A DNA stretch of 64,000 nt from Sporolactobacillus pectinivorans (GCF_002802965.1 NZ_NXGA01000001.1:1032744-1096743); one strand, 5' to 3'. Positions 9,014-18,428 are shown, numbered from the stretch's first letter. A program made the numbers and translations. The notes: a model not told the origin generated them from the letters alone.

Positions 9014-10510
9014 TTATGTCAATTTATCCAAGGCAGTTCCCTGATCACTGTGATGGCTAGGATCAATGGCTTTTCTTGATACAATATAACCCCATGTATC
9101 GGAGGCAACAGTCCGTAATTTATTCGTTTTGATAAAGGTTGCGGTGTCATATTTTTTTTGTATGAAAAGCAGGGCTCTTTGTGTATTCAGAAAATCTCTA
9201 AAGTTGCCATTGCTAACCCGTAAATTGGCTGACAGCTCTGCTGTTAACACAGCGTCCTGCGACCATGGCTTTGTTCGGTCGTAGCTAAACAGCGTGGCGC
9301 CCCTGACTGTTTTCACCTCCCGCAATTTTTGGATCAGGACAAGCTGTGAATTAATCGGAGGATGAGTGACGTATTGATAAATTTTCATTTCGTAAGAAGC
9401 CGAAACAAACAAGAGAGAAGCCAGAAGTATGATTCTCATTTCTAATTTTCCGCTTCTCAGAAAACGGCTGGAAAGCACACCTATTATAATGGCCAATGCA
9501 GGATAAATAGGTATGATATACCAACTGATTTTCGTTTGCGCAAGGGAAAAAAGGAATAAAGGTACACTTGCCCAGGCAGCAATGCAGATCCAATAAGCTT
9601 TTTGTGCCGAAATTATCTTTTTGAAGGCTATTCTCTGATTAGCATAGGCTAAGATCAGACCATACAGAATGACCAGCCAGTAAATAAAATAATGTGAGAG
9701 AATATTAAGGTAATAAAGTTTTCCCCCAAAGTGGCCCTCAATTGTAGTCGTTGAACGCTTAAACAGATCATAGGCAATCATTTCCTTGAAAAAGGTAAAT
9801 CCATCATACTGATACCTTAGAACTACCCATACCAAGATTGGCACTGATAGACAACAACCAAGAATGAACCAGTTTTTGAACGACAGCTTCTTATATTTTC
9901 CTGAAAAAAAGAAATATAGACCCATGATAACGATAATGTTGCCTGCATGCCAACTTTTTGTTAAAAAAGCCAATGCGAATGCAAGCCCGGAAACGTAAAT
10001 CCACCTGTTATTTTTATCTGAAAGAAGCAGTGAAAGAATGGCCGACGTAAACAGGAAGAGATAAAGGGCATCCGGGTCCCCCGTTCTGGCGCAGTGATTG
10101 GTGAAAAACTGTAGACATGTCGTCAGCACCAGTGCCGATACGACAGAAGCAACTTTTCCATGCCTTTTCAGGACAAACAGCGTCACCGTGATGACTGTGA
10201 GCAGAGCGCAGACGGCTGAGACCAGTCTGAGCCCGAGTGCATTGAATCCGGCTATTTTGTAACCAAGTATGATCGTCCAGAAACTGAGAGGAGGTTTCAG
10301 ATTCCAGTAATCCGGCTTATACATGTATGTATTTACAATAAAATTTCTGGATATGAGCATTTCATATGCACTGACGCCATGCCTTGCTTCATCAAAACTG
10401 GCAATTGGAAAACTGCCCAAATTGTAGAAAAGATTGTAAAAGGTAACACCCAGTAAAGCGCTTGTGAATAACAAATAAACTAAATTAGACTGATTCAATA
10501 TACGTTTCAT
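9014..10510 (-). CDS. GT39/ArnT-type membrane glycosyltransferase
   Basis: A 498-residue polytopic protein of the GT-C fold. The first periplasm-facing loop carries the acidic pair in SFDEARHG, the metal/catalytic site of PMT/ArnT enzymes, followed by the YKPDYWNLKPPLSFW substrate loop. About eleven hydrophobic segments follow and a soluble C-terminal tail of about 110 residues. ATG 10510 has AAGGAG 6 nt upstream; a longer in-frame start at 10534 lacks one. These enzymes use polyprenyl-phosphate-linked sugars to modify lipids, proteins or wall polymers. A GT2 polyprenyl-phosphate sugar synthase, the usual partner, is at 35416-36399 rather than adjacent. Acceptor unknown. Confidence 0.85.
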   Translation of the reverse strand: MKRILNQSNLVYLLFTSALLGVTFYNLFYNLGSFPIASFDEARHGVSAYEMLISRNFIVNTYMYKPDYWNLKPPLSFWTIILGYKIAGFNALGLRLVSAVCALLTVITVTLFVLKRHGKVASVVSALVLTTCLQFFTNHCARTGDPDALYLFLFTSAILSLLLSDKNNRWIYVSGLAFALAFLTKSWHAGNIIVIMGLYFFFSGKYKKLSFKNWFILGCCLSVPILVWVVLRYQYDGFTFFKEMIAYDLFKRSTTTIEGHFGGKLYYLNILSHYFIYWLVILYGLILAYANQRIAFKKIISAQKAYWICIAAWASVPLFLFSLAQTKISWYIIPIYPALAIIIGVLSSRFLRSGKLEMRIILLASLLFVSASYEMKIYQYVTHPPINSQLVLIQKLREVKTVRGATLFSYDRTKPWSQDAVLTAELSANLRVSNGNFRDFLNTQRALLFIQKKYDTATFIKTNKLRTVASDTWGYIVSRKAIDPSHHSDQGTALDKLT

Positions 10511-10987
10511 GATTGACTCCTTGCCTTTAATCATTCGCGGATCCTTGATGATTAAATATTAATCCGGAATAGAGTGCAGGAGCAGGAATTGATTATCGAC
10601 CCGCTGTTTGTTAACCATGCTGAATTTCATCAACCGATTATTTTCTGCACAGACTTCACTCTTTTCGAATAATGGCCACTACATTAAATACATGGATATG
10701 GTTCGCATTTTATACTTCGTAGTTGACACTCAAATTCTAAGGGGGGGCTAGGGGCAAAGATTGTATCCACAGGGCCAGCCAAAACGAGAAACAATCTGAA
10801 AAATAACAGGATTTAGATTTTTTTGCTCCGGAAAGAGGGTTGCGTTGATTGATCAAGGAACCTGGGAGTATTAACGCAAACCTACCGCCTGCTGCCGGAA
10901 TAAAACCAATATTTAACTGAACATCACTGTAAGCACAGCCCTTTCAGAATATGGGACCCACTTTAATTCTTATTTGTAAATGCGTTT
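10511..10987. other. Intergenic stretch, mostly without recognised content
   Basis: Divergent spacer between the GT39 gene and the PAP2 gene. A run of seven G (about 10741-10747) in an otherwise AT-rich region is the only compositional oddity. No convincing small ORF with a ribosome site or RNA element was found. Confidence 0.4.
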
Positions 10988-11040
10988 TTAACATTTCTTA
11001 ACATTGCGTTCACAAATCCTGCCGGGTGCTCGAATTTTAT
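10988..11040 (+). promoter_or_regulatory. Candidate PhoP box array and promoter of the PAP2 gene
   Basis: Three hexamers that all match TTNACA: TTAACA (10988-10993), TTAACA (10998-11003) and TTCACA (11009-11014), spaced 10 and 11 bp. This is the helical spacing of Bacillus PhoP sites. A weak -10 (TTTTAT, 11035-11040) lies downstream, placing the boxes at about -60 to -33. Spotted by eye; no score was computed. Confidence 0.5.
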
Positions 11041-11070
11041 CAGGTGTTAAGAAGGGAGACGGAATGTTCA

Positions 11071-11673
11071 ATGAATCCGTTTGATGTTACTGTATTCCAT
11101 GCAATTAATAATCTGGCAGGGCATGTCTCTTGGTTGGATATGTTCTTTGCTTTCGTTTCGCAGTATTCGCCCGAAATTTATGCGCTTCTTTTCATTGTTT
11201 TCTGGTTCAGCTTGCCCCGATCACAGTTTGAAGGGCGCCATTCCTTGATACTCGCCGTGTTTTCAGCAATCCTCGCGCTTTGTATCAATGTAATCATCTC
11301 GCATATATGGGCGCGGCCGAGACCGTTTGTTGCGCTGCCTCATGGTACTGTTCACCAGCTTATTCCCCATGCTCCCGATGCTTCTTTTCCAAGCGATCAC
11401 GGATCGGGCGGCACGGCCATTGCCTCCGCTACCTGGGGTAAAAACAAGTGGATTAACCGTATTCTTACGACCTTTACAGCAATTATGCTGTTTTCGAGAA
11501 TTTATACCGGCGTTCACTGGCCGACGGACATTCTTGGGAGCATCGTTGTCGGACTTTTTTCAAGCTGGATTATCCGTAAATACTCGCGGCTTTTCTACCC
11601 TATAACAAAAATCCTCCTGAGAATTTTCCACCTTCAGTCTCAACATTATAAGGAGTCTCATGGAAACAAGTAA
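11071..11673 (+). CDS. PAP2-family lipid phosphatase (BcrC-like undecaprenyl-diphosphatase)
   Basis: A 200-residue membrane protein. Phosphatase signatures appear in order: RPRPF at about residues 85-90, PSDH (the central catalytic His block) near 110, and SRIYTGVHWPTD near 150, with hydrophobic helices around. B. subtilis BcrC, of similar size, recycles undecaprenyl diphosphate at the outer face. ATG 11071 is chosen with AAGGGAG at 11052-11058; upstream in-frame GTGs lack hydrophobic continuity. Pho-box-like repeats in front suggest induction under phosphate limitation, where lipid-carrier dephosphorylation would also release phosphate. UppP function versus another lipid phosphatase is undecided. 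Confidence 0.85.
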   Translation: MNPFDVTVFHAINNLAGHVSWLDMFFAFVSQYSPEIYALLFIVFWFSLPRSQFEGRHSLILAVFSAILALCINVIISHIWARPRPFVALPHGTVHQLIPHAPDASFPSDHGSGGTAIASATWGKNKWINRILTTFTAIMLFSRIYTGVHWPTDILGSIVVGLFSSWIIRKYSRLFYPITKILLRIFHLQSQHYKESHGNK

Positions 11674-11701
11674 TATTCGTTTCAAAAAAACATCTAACTT
11701 C

Positions 11702-11739
11702 GGCAAAGCCTGCTGATTGGAAAATCAGCAGGCTTTGCC
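11702..11739. repeat. 17-bp perfect inverted repeat, 4-nt loop
   Basis: GGCAAAGCCTGCTGATT (11702-11718) is perfectly complementary to 11723-11739. It lies 29 bp after the PAP2 stop. The stem is strong enough to terminate, but no T-run follows on the plus strand. Confidence 0.75.
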
Positions 11740-11891
11740 CATTTCACTATAAAACTGGCAGATGATCGGTGTTGTTTTAACTGGTTTTCGGTTGGACATA
11801 AAAGATTTTTGCCTGTCATACGTTTTATTAGAGGATCATGTAGAAGTTCACATGCCATGTAATATAGAAATTTAGTTGTGAGGTGATCGTG

Positions 11892-12269
11892 ATGGAACTC
11901 ATTCAACAATCAGAAACCATCGAGCTTGTCCATGAAAACGGAAACTGGCTGCTCGGCAGGCAAAAAGGTTTTTCACCGGTTCAGCTGATCGCCGCATCTG
12001 CGGCTGCGTGCAGTACTTATGTATTTGAACAGTTACTTGACGGACAACAGATCCCGTATCAGCTGATCAACGTCTCTTTCGATTATCAGGAGAGTACTGC
12101 CTATCCCAATCCAATCTCGCAAATTGACGTCCGCTTCCTGATTGATGTGCCACGAGCAAGTCAGGAAGCCGCCAAACAAATTTTCATGCAAATTCCCGGG
12201 AACTGTCCGGTCATCCAGTCTCTCCATCCGCGTATCAGGCTTAATGAATCTGTGACGTTCGCCGAATGA
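11892..12269 (+). CDS. OsmC-family peroxiredoxin-like protein (paralogue 1)
   Basis: A 125-residue cytosolic protein of the OsmC/YhfA family. Two conserved cysteines are present: Cys40 in AAACSTYV and Cys105 in GNCPV, the pair used for thiol-dependent organic hydroperoxide reduction in characterised OsmC/Ohr proteins. GAGGTG sits 6 nt before ATG 11892. It is clearly paralogous to the protein at 20447-20833: both start M-LI, share ELxHENGNW and GFSPxQ, and have both cysteines. It lies alone upstream of the GH42 gene, separated by 213 bp in which no promoter was recognised with confidence. Confidence 0.85.
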   Translation: MELIQQSETIELVHENGNWLLGRQKGFSPVQLIAASAAACSTYVFEQLLDGQQIPYQLINVSFDYQESTAYPNPISQIDVRFLIDVPRASQEAAKQIFMQIPGNCPVIQSLHPRIRLNESVTFAE

Positions 12270-12482
12270 CCGGCAACGACACTGCTGACGGATACGGCTG
12301 GCAAAATTCCAAATCCAAATTGATAAACCGGCAGAAGGAATGGCTGGTAAGCTGTAAAAAGACAAGATACAGGTAAGAAGTTTCATAAGAAATATGTACA
12401 TTGAAGTGACAGGATTGCAGCATAGCAATTAAGCTAATTTTCCTGGATCTACTCTAGCTCATTCATAAGGAGACTGTCCGGC

Positions 12483-14504
12483 ATGCTGAGTGTACAAACC
12501 GCCTTTTATTATGGCGGAGACTATAATCCGGAACAATGGGATGAATCGGTATGGGCTGAAGATATGCGGCTGATGAAGAAAGCCGGCGTTAATTATGTCA
12601 GCGTTAATATTTTCAGTTGGGCAAGCCTTCAACCGGATGAGGAAACCTATGATTTCGGTACTTTGGATAAAATCATGAACATGCTGGCCGCGAATGCTAT
12701 TCGTGCTGATCTAGCAACGGCGACAGCCGCACCCCCGGCCTGGCTGGCACGCAAGTATCCGCAGTCGCTTCCGGTTTCGATTGACGGAACACGGCTTCTG
12801 CCGGGATCACGCCAGCATTACTGCCCGAACAGCACGGATTATCAAAGATTGGCGGCGGCTCTTGCTGAACAGCTTGCATTTCGCTATCGGAATCATCCGG
12901 CACTGACCATGTGGCATGTCAATAATGAATACGGCTGCCATGTTTCCGAGTGTTACTGCGAAACGTGCAAAGCTAAATTTCAAGTATGGCTGAAGAAAAA
13001 GTATGGTGCGATCGCAAAATTAAATAAAAGCTGGTCGACGGATTTCTGGAGTCAGCGATATTACGCATGGGAAGAAATCAACCTTCCAGGGAAAATGCCG
13101 GCGCAGCACAATCCGAATCAGCAGGTGGACTATAAACGTTTTATGAATGATTCCATTCTGGATTTATTTAAAATGGAACGGGATATCATCAAAAACTATA
13201 CACCGCGGATTCCGGTGATGACCAATCTGATGGGGCTGCATAAGCCAATCAACGGTTTTATGTGGGCTAAGAAGATGGATCTAGTCACATGGGACGCTTA
13301 TCCGGATCCCTTCCAGCATGTCCCTTATGAATACTTTATGGCACATGATTTGACACGGAGCCTGAAGAAACAACCTTTTTTGTTAATGGAGCAGGCGCCC
13401 GGTGCGGTCAATTGGCGGGAACAAAATGCTGTAAAAACACCCGGGCAGATGCGCTTGTGGAGTTATGAGGCGGTGGCTCACGGAGCGGATGGCATCATGT
13501 TCTTTCAGTGGCGGGCATCACAGGGAGGAGCGGAGAAGTTTCACAGCGGAATGGTTCCCCACTCCAATGATGAAGACAGCCGCAGTTTCCGGGAAGTGGC
13601 TGCGCTTGGACAGGAATTGAAAAAGTGCCGCGAGCTGGTTGGCACAACATTCAAGGCGGAAGTTGCGATTGTTTTTGATTGGGAAAACTGGTGGGCTTTG
13701 GAGCAAAGTTCAAAACCATCGAATCTCGTCCGGTATGCCTCCGAACTGGGCACCTATTACCGTACTCTTCGCGAACTGAACATTAGTGCTGATTTTGTCC
13801 CTTTCGAAGAAGATTTAACACCTTATCGTGTTGTACTGGCGCCGGCCAGTTATCAGGTGCCGCAATCTTTTACTGAAAAAGTGAAAGCATATGTCCGGCA
13901 TGGAGGAATCTTTCTGACCAACTTCTTCAGCGGGATTGTCGATCTTTCCGACCGGGTCTATCTCGGCGGTTATCCCGGGGCATACCGAGAGCTGCTCGGC
14001 ATCTACGTTGAGGAATTCGCACCAATGAAGAAAGGACAGGTTCACCAAATCGCAACGCCATGGGGAGATTCATCGATCCGGATCTGGGAAGAGTACATTC
14101 AACTGCGAGGAGCTGGCGCACTGGCGACATTCAAAAACGGTTATCTCACAGGTATGCCTGCAGTCACCAGCCATGCCTACGGAAAGGGACAGGCCTATTA
14201 TGTCGGCACTCATCCCGATACAGTCTATCTGAAACATCTGCTTATCGGCATCATGGAAAGAACTCAAGTTTTCCCGCCACTGAGCGTGCCTGAAGATGTG
14301 GAAGTAACGGTGCGTGAAAGCCACAATATAAAATACTATTTTATTCTCAACCATTCCGATACTGAAAAAATGTTCGCCATTGATCCGATCTTTGTTGATC
14401 TTTTAACCGGACGTGAGGAAAGTAGACTAATCAAACTGGCACCGAGGGATGTTAAGATTCTGAGGGCAGAAAAAGAGAAAATCAGTTATGAAAAAACAGA
14501 TTGA
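12483..14504 (+). CDS. GH42 beta-galactosidase
   Basis: A 673-residue intracellular enzyme, standard length for the family. The N-terminal TIM barrel opens with FYYGGDYNPEQWDE. The acid/base is Glu149 in HVNNEYG and the nucleophile Glu303 in LLMEQAPG. A cysteine cluster (residues about 152-162, CHVSECYCETC) matches the zinc site seen in many GH42 enzymes. The beta-galactosidase trimerisation and C-terminal beta domains follow. It hydrolyses terminal beta-galactosides, in this group often galactan- or plant-derived oligosaccharides rather than lactose. AAGGAGA precedes the ATG. No dedicated transporter is adjacent; the next operon imports peptides. Confidence 0.93.
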   Translation: MLSVQTAFYYGGDYNPEQWDESVWAEDMRLMKKAGVNYVSVNIFSWASLQPDEETYDFGTLDKIMNMLAANAIRADLATATAAPPAWLARKYPQSLPVSIDGTRLLPGSRQHYCPNSTDYQRLAAALAEQLAFRYRNHPALTMWHVNNEYGCHVSECYCETCKAKFQVWLKKKYGAIAKLNKSWSTDFWSQRYYAWEEINLPGKMPAQHNPNQQVDYKRFMNDSILDLFKMERDIIKNYTPRIPVMTNLMGLHKPINGFMWAKKMDLVTWDAYPDPFQHVPYEYFMAHDLTRSLKKQPFLLMEQAPGAVNWREQNAVKTPGQMRLWSYEAVAHGADGIMFFQWRASQGGAEKFHSGMVPHSNDEDSRSFREVAALGQELKKCRELVGTTFKAEVAIVFDWENWWALEQSSKPSNLVRYASELGTYYRTLRELNISADFVPFEEDLTPYRVVLAPASYQVPQSFTEKVKAYVRHGGIFLTNFFSGIVDLSDRVYLGGYPGAYRELLGIYVEEFAPMKKGQVHQIATPWGDSSIRIWEEYIQLRGAGALATFKNGYLTGMPAVTSHAYGKGQAYYVGTHPDTVYLKHLLIGIMERTQVFPPLSVPEDVEVTVRESHNIKYYFILNHSDTEKMFAIDPIFVDLLTGREESRLIKLAPRDVKILRAEKEKISYEKTD

Positions 14505-14581
14505 ACGGGATTTAAATATCAGCTGTTATTTGATACTGTCAAAATACAAATTAATTCTATCAAATAAATAGGTTTTAATGA

Positions 14582-14610
14582 TTGACAGCGTCAGTCTTAC
14601 CCTTTATAGT
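14582..14610 (+). promoter_or_regulatory. SigA-type promoter of the riboswitch-controlled operon
   Basis: TTGACA (14582-14587), 17-bp spacer, TATAGT (14605-14610). Transcription would start near 14617, about 20 nt before the riboswitch. Confidence 0.85.
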
Positions 14611-14636
14611 AGTTACATCAACTCAATTGAATATAA

Positions 14637-14741
14637 TTCTTATCTAGAGCGGCGGAGGGACTGGCCCAGTGAAGCCCGACAACCAGCACATGGTGCACGG
14701 TGTTAATTCCAGGAACACGATGGTGTTCAAAAGATGAGAGG
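14637..14741 (+). promoter_or_regulatory. SAM-I (S-box) riboswitch
   Basis: The leader matches the S-box consensus throughout. The P1 5' strand CTTATCT (14639-14645) pairs with AGATGAG (14732-14738). Between them are the GGAGGGACTGGCCC block with GAAGCCCGACAACC (P2/kink-turn and pseudoknot region), and the GGTGTTAATTCC block of the P3/P4 junction. It binds S-adenosylmethionine and normally turns transcription off when SAM is high. A terminator follows directly, so control is by transcription attenuation. Confidence 0.95.
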
Positions 14742-14751
14742 GACGGATAAC

Positions 14752-14786
14752 AACAGGCCTTTTTATCTTTGCGGCTTGTTTTTTTT
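14752..14786 (+). terminator. Expression-platform terminator of the SAM riboswitch
   Basis: AACAGGCC (14752-14759) pairs with GGCTTGTT (14773-14780) with one G-U pair, followed by a run of eight T (14779-14786). Lies between the S-box aptamer and the binding-protein gene. Confidence 0.85.
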
Positions 14787-14909
14787 GCCGCTGAAAAAAG
14801 CGTAGGCAGAGGACATAGAGATATCAATCATCTGCCTGCGCCGCCATTGCATTCTAGAGAGACTATATTTCAGAGGGGAAATTGTGTTAACAGCGGGGGG
14901 AAGTTGATT

Positions 14910-16469
14910 TTGAAGAAATCTTTGGTTGTCCTTTTGGCTCTTATTTTTATATTAACGTTAAGCGCATGCGGGTCAAACAATACAGCATCAAACAATAGTA
15001 AAAACGGAGGGTCGTTAACGGTTGCCGTACCCGGTGATCCACTTGTTCTGAACCCTAATTACGCCAGCGACCGAGTAACCCTGACGATTCAACAGGCGCT
15101 CTATTCGCCCCTGTTTTACATCAACGGGAGAAACGTTACACCGGCATTGGCGGATAAGCTGACCGCCTCAAAGGATCAACTGAAATATACGCTGATTCTG
15201 AAGAAAAATCTGAAATGGAGTGACGGTACGCCCCTCACGGCAGATGATATTGTCTTCACGCTGAATTCGATCCTTGACACGAAACAGAACAGTGATCTCC
15301 GCGGGAACTTTGTCTTTAACAACGAACCTGTAAAAGTTGCGGCGATCAACAAAAATACGGTTGTCTTCACCTTACCCACGGTGGCACCGGCTTTTCCGCT
15401 AAGTCTGGAACAGCTTTATCCAATTCCGCAGCACGTGTTTAAAAACGAAGGCGATCTCCAGAAGAGTACGAAGAATAATCATCCGGTCGGTTCCGGCCCT
15501 TTCCGGTTTGTTACCTATAAATCCGGCCAATATGTAGAAACGCAGCGGAATAACTATTATTTCGGCGGGAAAGCACATCTTGATAAAGTTATTTTCCAGA
15601 TTACAAAAGATCAAAATGCAGCCAACCTTGCACTTGAAAATGGAAGTATTCAATTGAAAGCCATTCAGCCGGCTGATGTAAAGAATGTGACTAGCAGGGG
15701 AAATACAGAAGTTATTTCATATCCTGAATATCGCTTGAACTATGCAGTCTTCAATGAGAATGTGCCGGCATTTAAAAACAAAACATTCCGCCAGGCATTG
15801 TCCTATGCGCTTAACCGTGAGGACGTTATCAAATCTGCATATGGGTCGAGCAAGTACGGCGTGCCTGCCTCATCGATCTTTACTTCCGATGTAAAATTCC
15901 AGGATACGAACGTCCAAGCTTATCCTTATAATCTGACAAAAGCGAGACAACTTTTGGGTAAGAGCAAAGTGGATACGAAGCAACCGCTTTCTATTATTTA
16001 CCTGAATAATAATCCGGCTCAGGAAAGCATTGCCCTTTATTTCCAGCAACAGTTTAAAAAAATCGGCTTGAATCTTCAGCTGAAACCAACAGATCCTACG
16101 GCACTGAATAATATTACTCTTGACCGGAACAGCAAGGCTTACGGCATTTTGTTAAACGGTTATATCATGGGGCCGGAAGCCGATGTGTATAAAGTACTTT
16201 ATCAGTCGGATTCACCTTATAATTACGCCAACTATCACAATTCCAAATTGGATAAGCTCTGGAACGCGGCCGCTGTTGAGACCAATCAGACCAAACGCGC
16301 AGCTTATTATGATCAGATTCAGAAACAAATCGCAGATGATGCGGTCATCTATCCAATCTCTTACGATGATGCGATACTCGCTATAAATAAAAAATTTGGT
16401 GGCATACAGGCAGCAAAACCGCAACCGGTAACTATTTTCAGAGATCTGTCAAAACTCTATCTGAAATAA
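14910..16469 (+). CDS. Peptide ABC importer substrate-binding lipoprotein (DppA/OppA-like, SBP family 5)
   Basis: About 519 residues. The TTG at 14910 is chosen because it follows a GGGGGGAAG site and starts a clean lipoprotein signal (KKS, hydrophobic core, lipobox LTLSAC); upstream codons in the frame overlap the riboswitch terminator. SBP_bac_5 features include LKKNLKWSDGTPLTADDIVFTLN, the GSGPFRFV block and the NYAVFNENVPAFKNK region with LSYALNRE. It captures oligopeptides or similar ligands outside the cell. Control by the upstream SAM riboswitch ties this importer to methionine/sulfur status, so sulfur-containing peptides or derivatives are the likely ligands (inference). Confidence 0.9.
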   Translation: MKKSLVVLLALIFILTLSACGSNNTASNNSKNGGSLTVAVPGDPLVLNPNYASDRVTLTIQQALYSPLFYINGRNVTPALADKLTASKDQLKYTLILKKNLKWSDGTPLTADDIVFTLNSILDTKQNSDLRGNFVFNNEPVKVAAINKNTVVFTLPTVAPAFPLSLEQLYPIPQHVFKNEGDLQKSTKNNHPVGSGPFRFVTYKSGQYVETQRNNYYFGGKAHLDKVIFQITKDQNAANLALENGSIQLKAIQPADVKNVTSRGNTEVISYPEYRLNYAVFNENVPAFKNKTFRQALSYALNREDVIKSAYGSSKYGVPASSIFTSDVKFQDTNVQAYPYNLTKARQLLGKSKVDTKQPLSIIYLNNNPAQESIALYFQQQFKKIGLNLQLKPTDPTALNNITLDRNSKAYGILLNGYIMGPEADVYKVLYQSDSPYNYANYHNSKLDKLWNAAAVETNQTKRAAYYDQIQKQIADDAVIYPISYDDAILAINKKFGGIQAAKPQPVTIFRDLSKLYLK

Positions 16470-16500
16470 TAATGAAATACAGTTTATGAGATGGATTAGA

Positions 16501-16530
16501 GACTTGGTGGAAACACCAAGTCTGTTTTTT
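16501..16530 (+). terminator. Terminator-like hairpin inside the operon
   Basis: GACTTGGTG (16501-16509), loop GAAA, CACCAAGTC (16514-16522), then TG and six T. A perfect 9-bp stem with a GNRA-type loop. It lies between the binding-protein and first permease genes, directly before the permease ribosome site GGAGGG at 16531-16536. Confidence 0.85.
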
Positions 16531-16544
16531 GGAGGGAATAACGA

Positions 16545-17489
16545 TTGAGCAAAATGATAGCAAGGCGTGTACTTCAAATCGTTCCAATGCTGTTCGTAAT
16601 TTCCATTATTTCTTTTGCTCTGGCTAAGCTCGCTCCCGGTGATCCGGTAAAAATGTATGTGACACCTAACATGCATCCGGAAGATGTCGAACGGATCCGG
16701 AGAAGCCTAGGGCTCAATCTGCCCATTTATGAGCAGTATATCCGCTGGCTGATTCAGGTCTTACATGGGAATCTGGGTTACTCTCTTCAAAACAGCCAGC
16801 CTGTTCTGGGGCAGATTCTTCAGAGACTTCCGGCAACGATCGGCTTAATGGGATCATCACTCGTGCTGACTCTGATTTTTGCTGTCCCGCTTGGGTTGGT
16901 GGCGGCGAAATATGCTGATACCTGGCTGGATCAGGTACTGAATTTGCTTTCATACATCAGCATCTCTATTCCTGTTTTCTGGTTCGGTATCATCCTGATT
17001 GATTTTTTTTCCGTCCAGCTGAACTGGCTGCCTTCTCTCGGTATGAGGACGATCGGCGTCAACAGTTTTCCCGACCTGGTGCAGCATGCCATTCTGCCGA
17101 TAGCGACATTGACTTTCCAAGGGTGCGGCGCTTATTACCGGTATGTCCGGTCAAATACGATATCTGAACTTAAGAAAAGTTATGTAGAATTTGGCTATGC
17201 CAAAGGGTTGCCTGATTGGAAGATACTCTGGAATCATGTCCTGAAAAATGTATTGCTGCCTGTGATTACACTGCTCGGGATGTCGCTGCCGATGCTTATT
17301 TCCGGTGCGTATATTACGGAAAGTGTTTTTTCGTGGCCAGGACTGGGTCTGTTGAGTGTCGACGCCATTTTCAGCTTGGATTATCCGGTGATTATGGCGA
17401 TGACTTTATTTTCTGGATTGATGCTGATATTGGGCAATCTCTTTGCAGACATTACTTATCAAATTGTCGATCCAAGAATTCGAAAGTAA
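16545..17489 (+). CDS. Peptide ABC importer permease (DppB/OppB-like)
   Basis: A 314-residue membrane protein starting at TTG 16545, 8 nt after GGAGGG; the first in-frame ATG (16554) is too far from that site. It has the classic N-terminal helix (RRVLQIVPMLFVISIISF), LAPGDP, RRSLGLNLPIYEQYIRW, and the EAA loop YAKGLPDWKILWNHVLKNVLLP near residues 210-235. It partners the product of 17502-18395 to form the translocation pore. Confidence 0.93.
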   Translation: MSKMIARRVLQIVPMLFVISIISFALAKLAPGDPVKMYVTPNMHPEDVERIRRSLGLNLPIYEQYIRWLIQVLHGNLGYSLQNSQPVLGQILQRLPATIGLMGSSLVLTLIFAVPLGLVAAKYADTWLDQVLNLLSYISISIPVFWFGIILIDFFSVQLNWLPSLGMRTIGVNSFPDLVQHAILPIATLTFQGCGAYYRYVRSNTISELKKSYVEFGYAKGLPDWKILWNHVLKNVLLPVITLLGMSLPMLISGAYITESVFSWPGLGLLSVDAIFSLDYPVIMAMTLFSGLMLILGNLFADITYQIVDPRIRK

Positions 17490-17501
17490 GGTGAATCATA
17501 G

Positions 17502-18395
17502 ATGCATGATGAACGTTTTGAACTCCTGCCCAATATCGCGCAGTCATCCGGACAGGTAGCTTATAAAGAACGCCGTGAGTCCGTGCTTTATCGGCTATGC
17601 CATGACAAACGGGCGATCGCTGCGTGCATCGTTTTGATTATTATCTCCGCTTTTTGCTTGTTTGCTTTTCTGTCACCTTATGACCCCAACTATTTGTCAA
17701 TTCAGGACAAGCTGCTTTTACCTTCGGCTACTCACTGGTTTGGGACAGATGATCATGGACGGGATTATTTTACACGTGTCCTCTATGGCGGGAGAGTGTC
17801 GCTCGCGGTTGGGCTGTTTTCTATGCTAATTGCTGTTTTTCTTGGGACGATAGTTGGGACGGTATCCGGATATCTCGGCGGATTTGTTGACAGCTTTTTT
17901 ATGAGGTTTCTCGATATTTTCATGTCACTTCCATCGTTCTTTGTACTGATGATCCTTAATGCCTATCTGAAACCGAGCGTGCAGAATATCATTATCATTA
18001 TCGGGCTGCTCTCATGGATGGATGTTGCCAGGGTTGTCCGTTCGCAGACAATGAGTATTAAAGAGCAGGAGTTCATGCTTTATGCCAGAGCCATTGGGGT
18101 AAGAATGTGGCGCGCTATTTTTAAACATATCGTTCCCGGAGTCATGCCGTCCATTGTTGTAGCCGCCTCCCTGAACGTCGCTAATGCGATTTTGACCGAA
18201 TCCGCCCTAAGCTTTCTGGGACTTGGCGTTCAGCCGCCCGCGTCTTCGTGGGGAAGCATGCTGAATAATGCACAGGGATACATCGGGACCGCGACATATC
18301 TTGCTGTCTTCCCGGGTGTTCTCATCCTGGTTGTCATTCTTTCCTTTAATATTCTAGGTGACACACTCAGAGATGCATTGGAACCAAAGAATTGA
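17502..18395 (+). CDS. Peptide ABC importer permease (DppC/OppC-like)
   Basis: A 297-residue permease. After a 40-residue cytosolic N-terminus comes the OppC N-terminal helix, then SPYDPN and HWFGTDDHGRDYFTRVLYGGRVSL, the most conserved block of this family. The EAA loop (ARAIGVRMWRAIFKHIVPG) is near residues 200-218. AAGGTG precedes ATG 17502, 12 bp after the upstream stop. Confidence 0.94.
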   Translation: MHDERFELLPNIAQSSGQVAYKERRESVLYRLCHDKRAIAACIVLIIISAFCLFAFLSPYDPNYLSIQDKLLLPSATHWFGTDDHGRDYFTRVLYGGRVSLAVGLFSMLIAVFLGTIVGTVSGYLGGFVDSFFMRFLDIFMSLPSFFVLMILNAYLKPSVQNIIIIIGLLSWMDVARVVRSQTMSIKEQEFMLYARAIGVRMWRAIFKHIVPGVMPSIVVAASLNVANAILTESALSFLGLGVQPPASSWGSMLNNAQGYIGTATYLAVFPGVLILVVILSFNILGDTLRDALEPKN

Positions 18396-18428
18396 TCAGA
18401 ATACAAGCCTTTGTTGAGGTGGATATAC

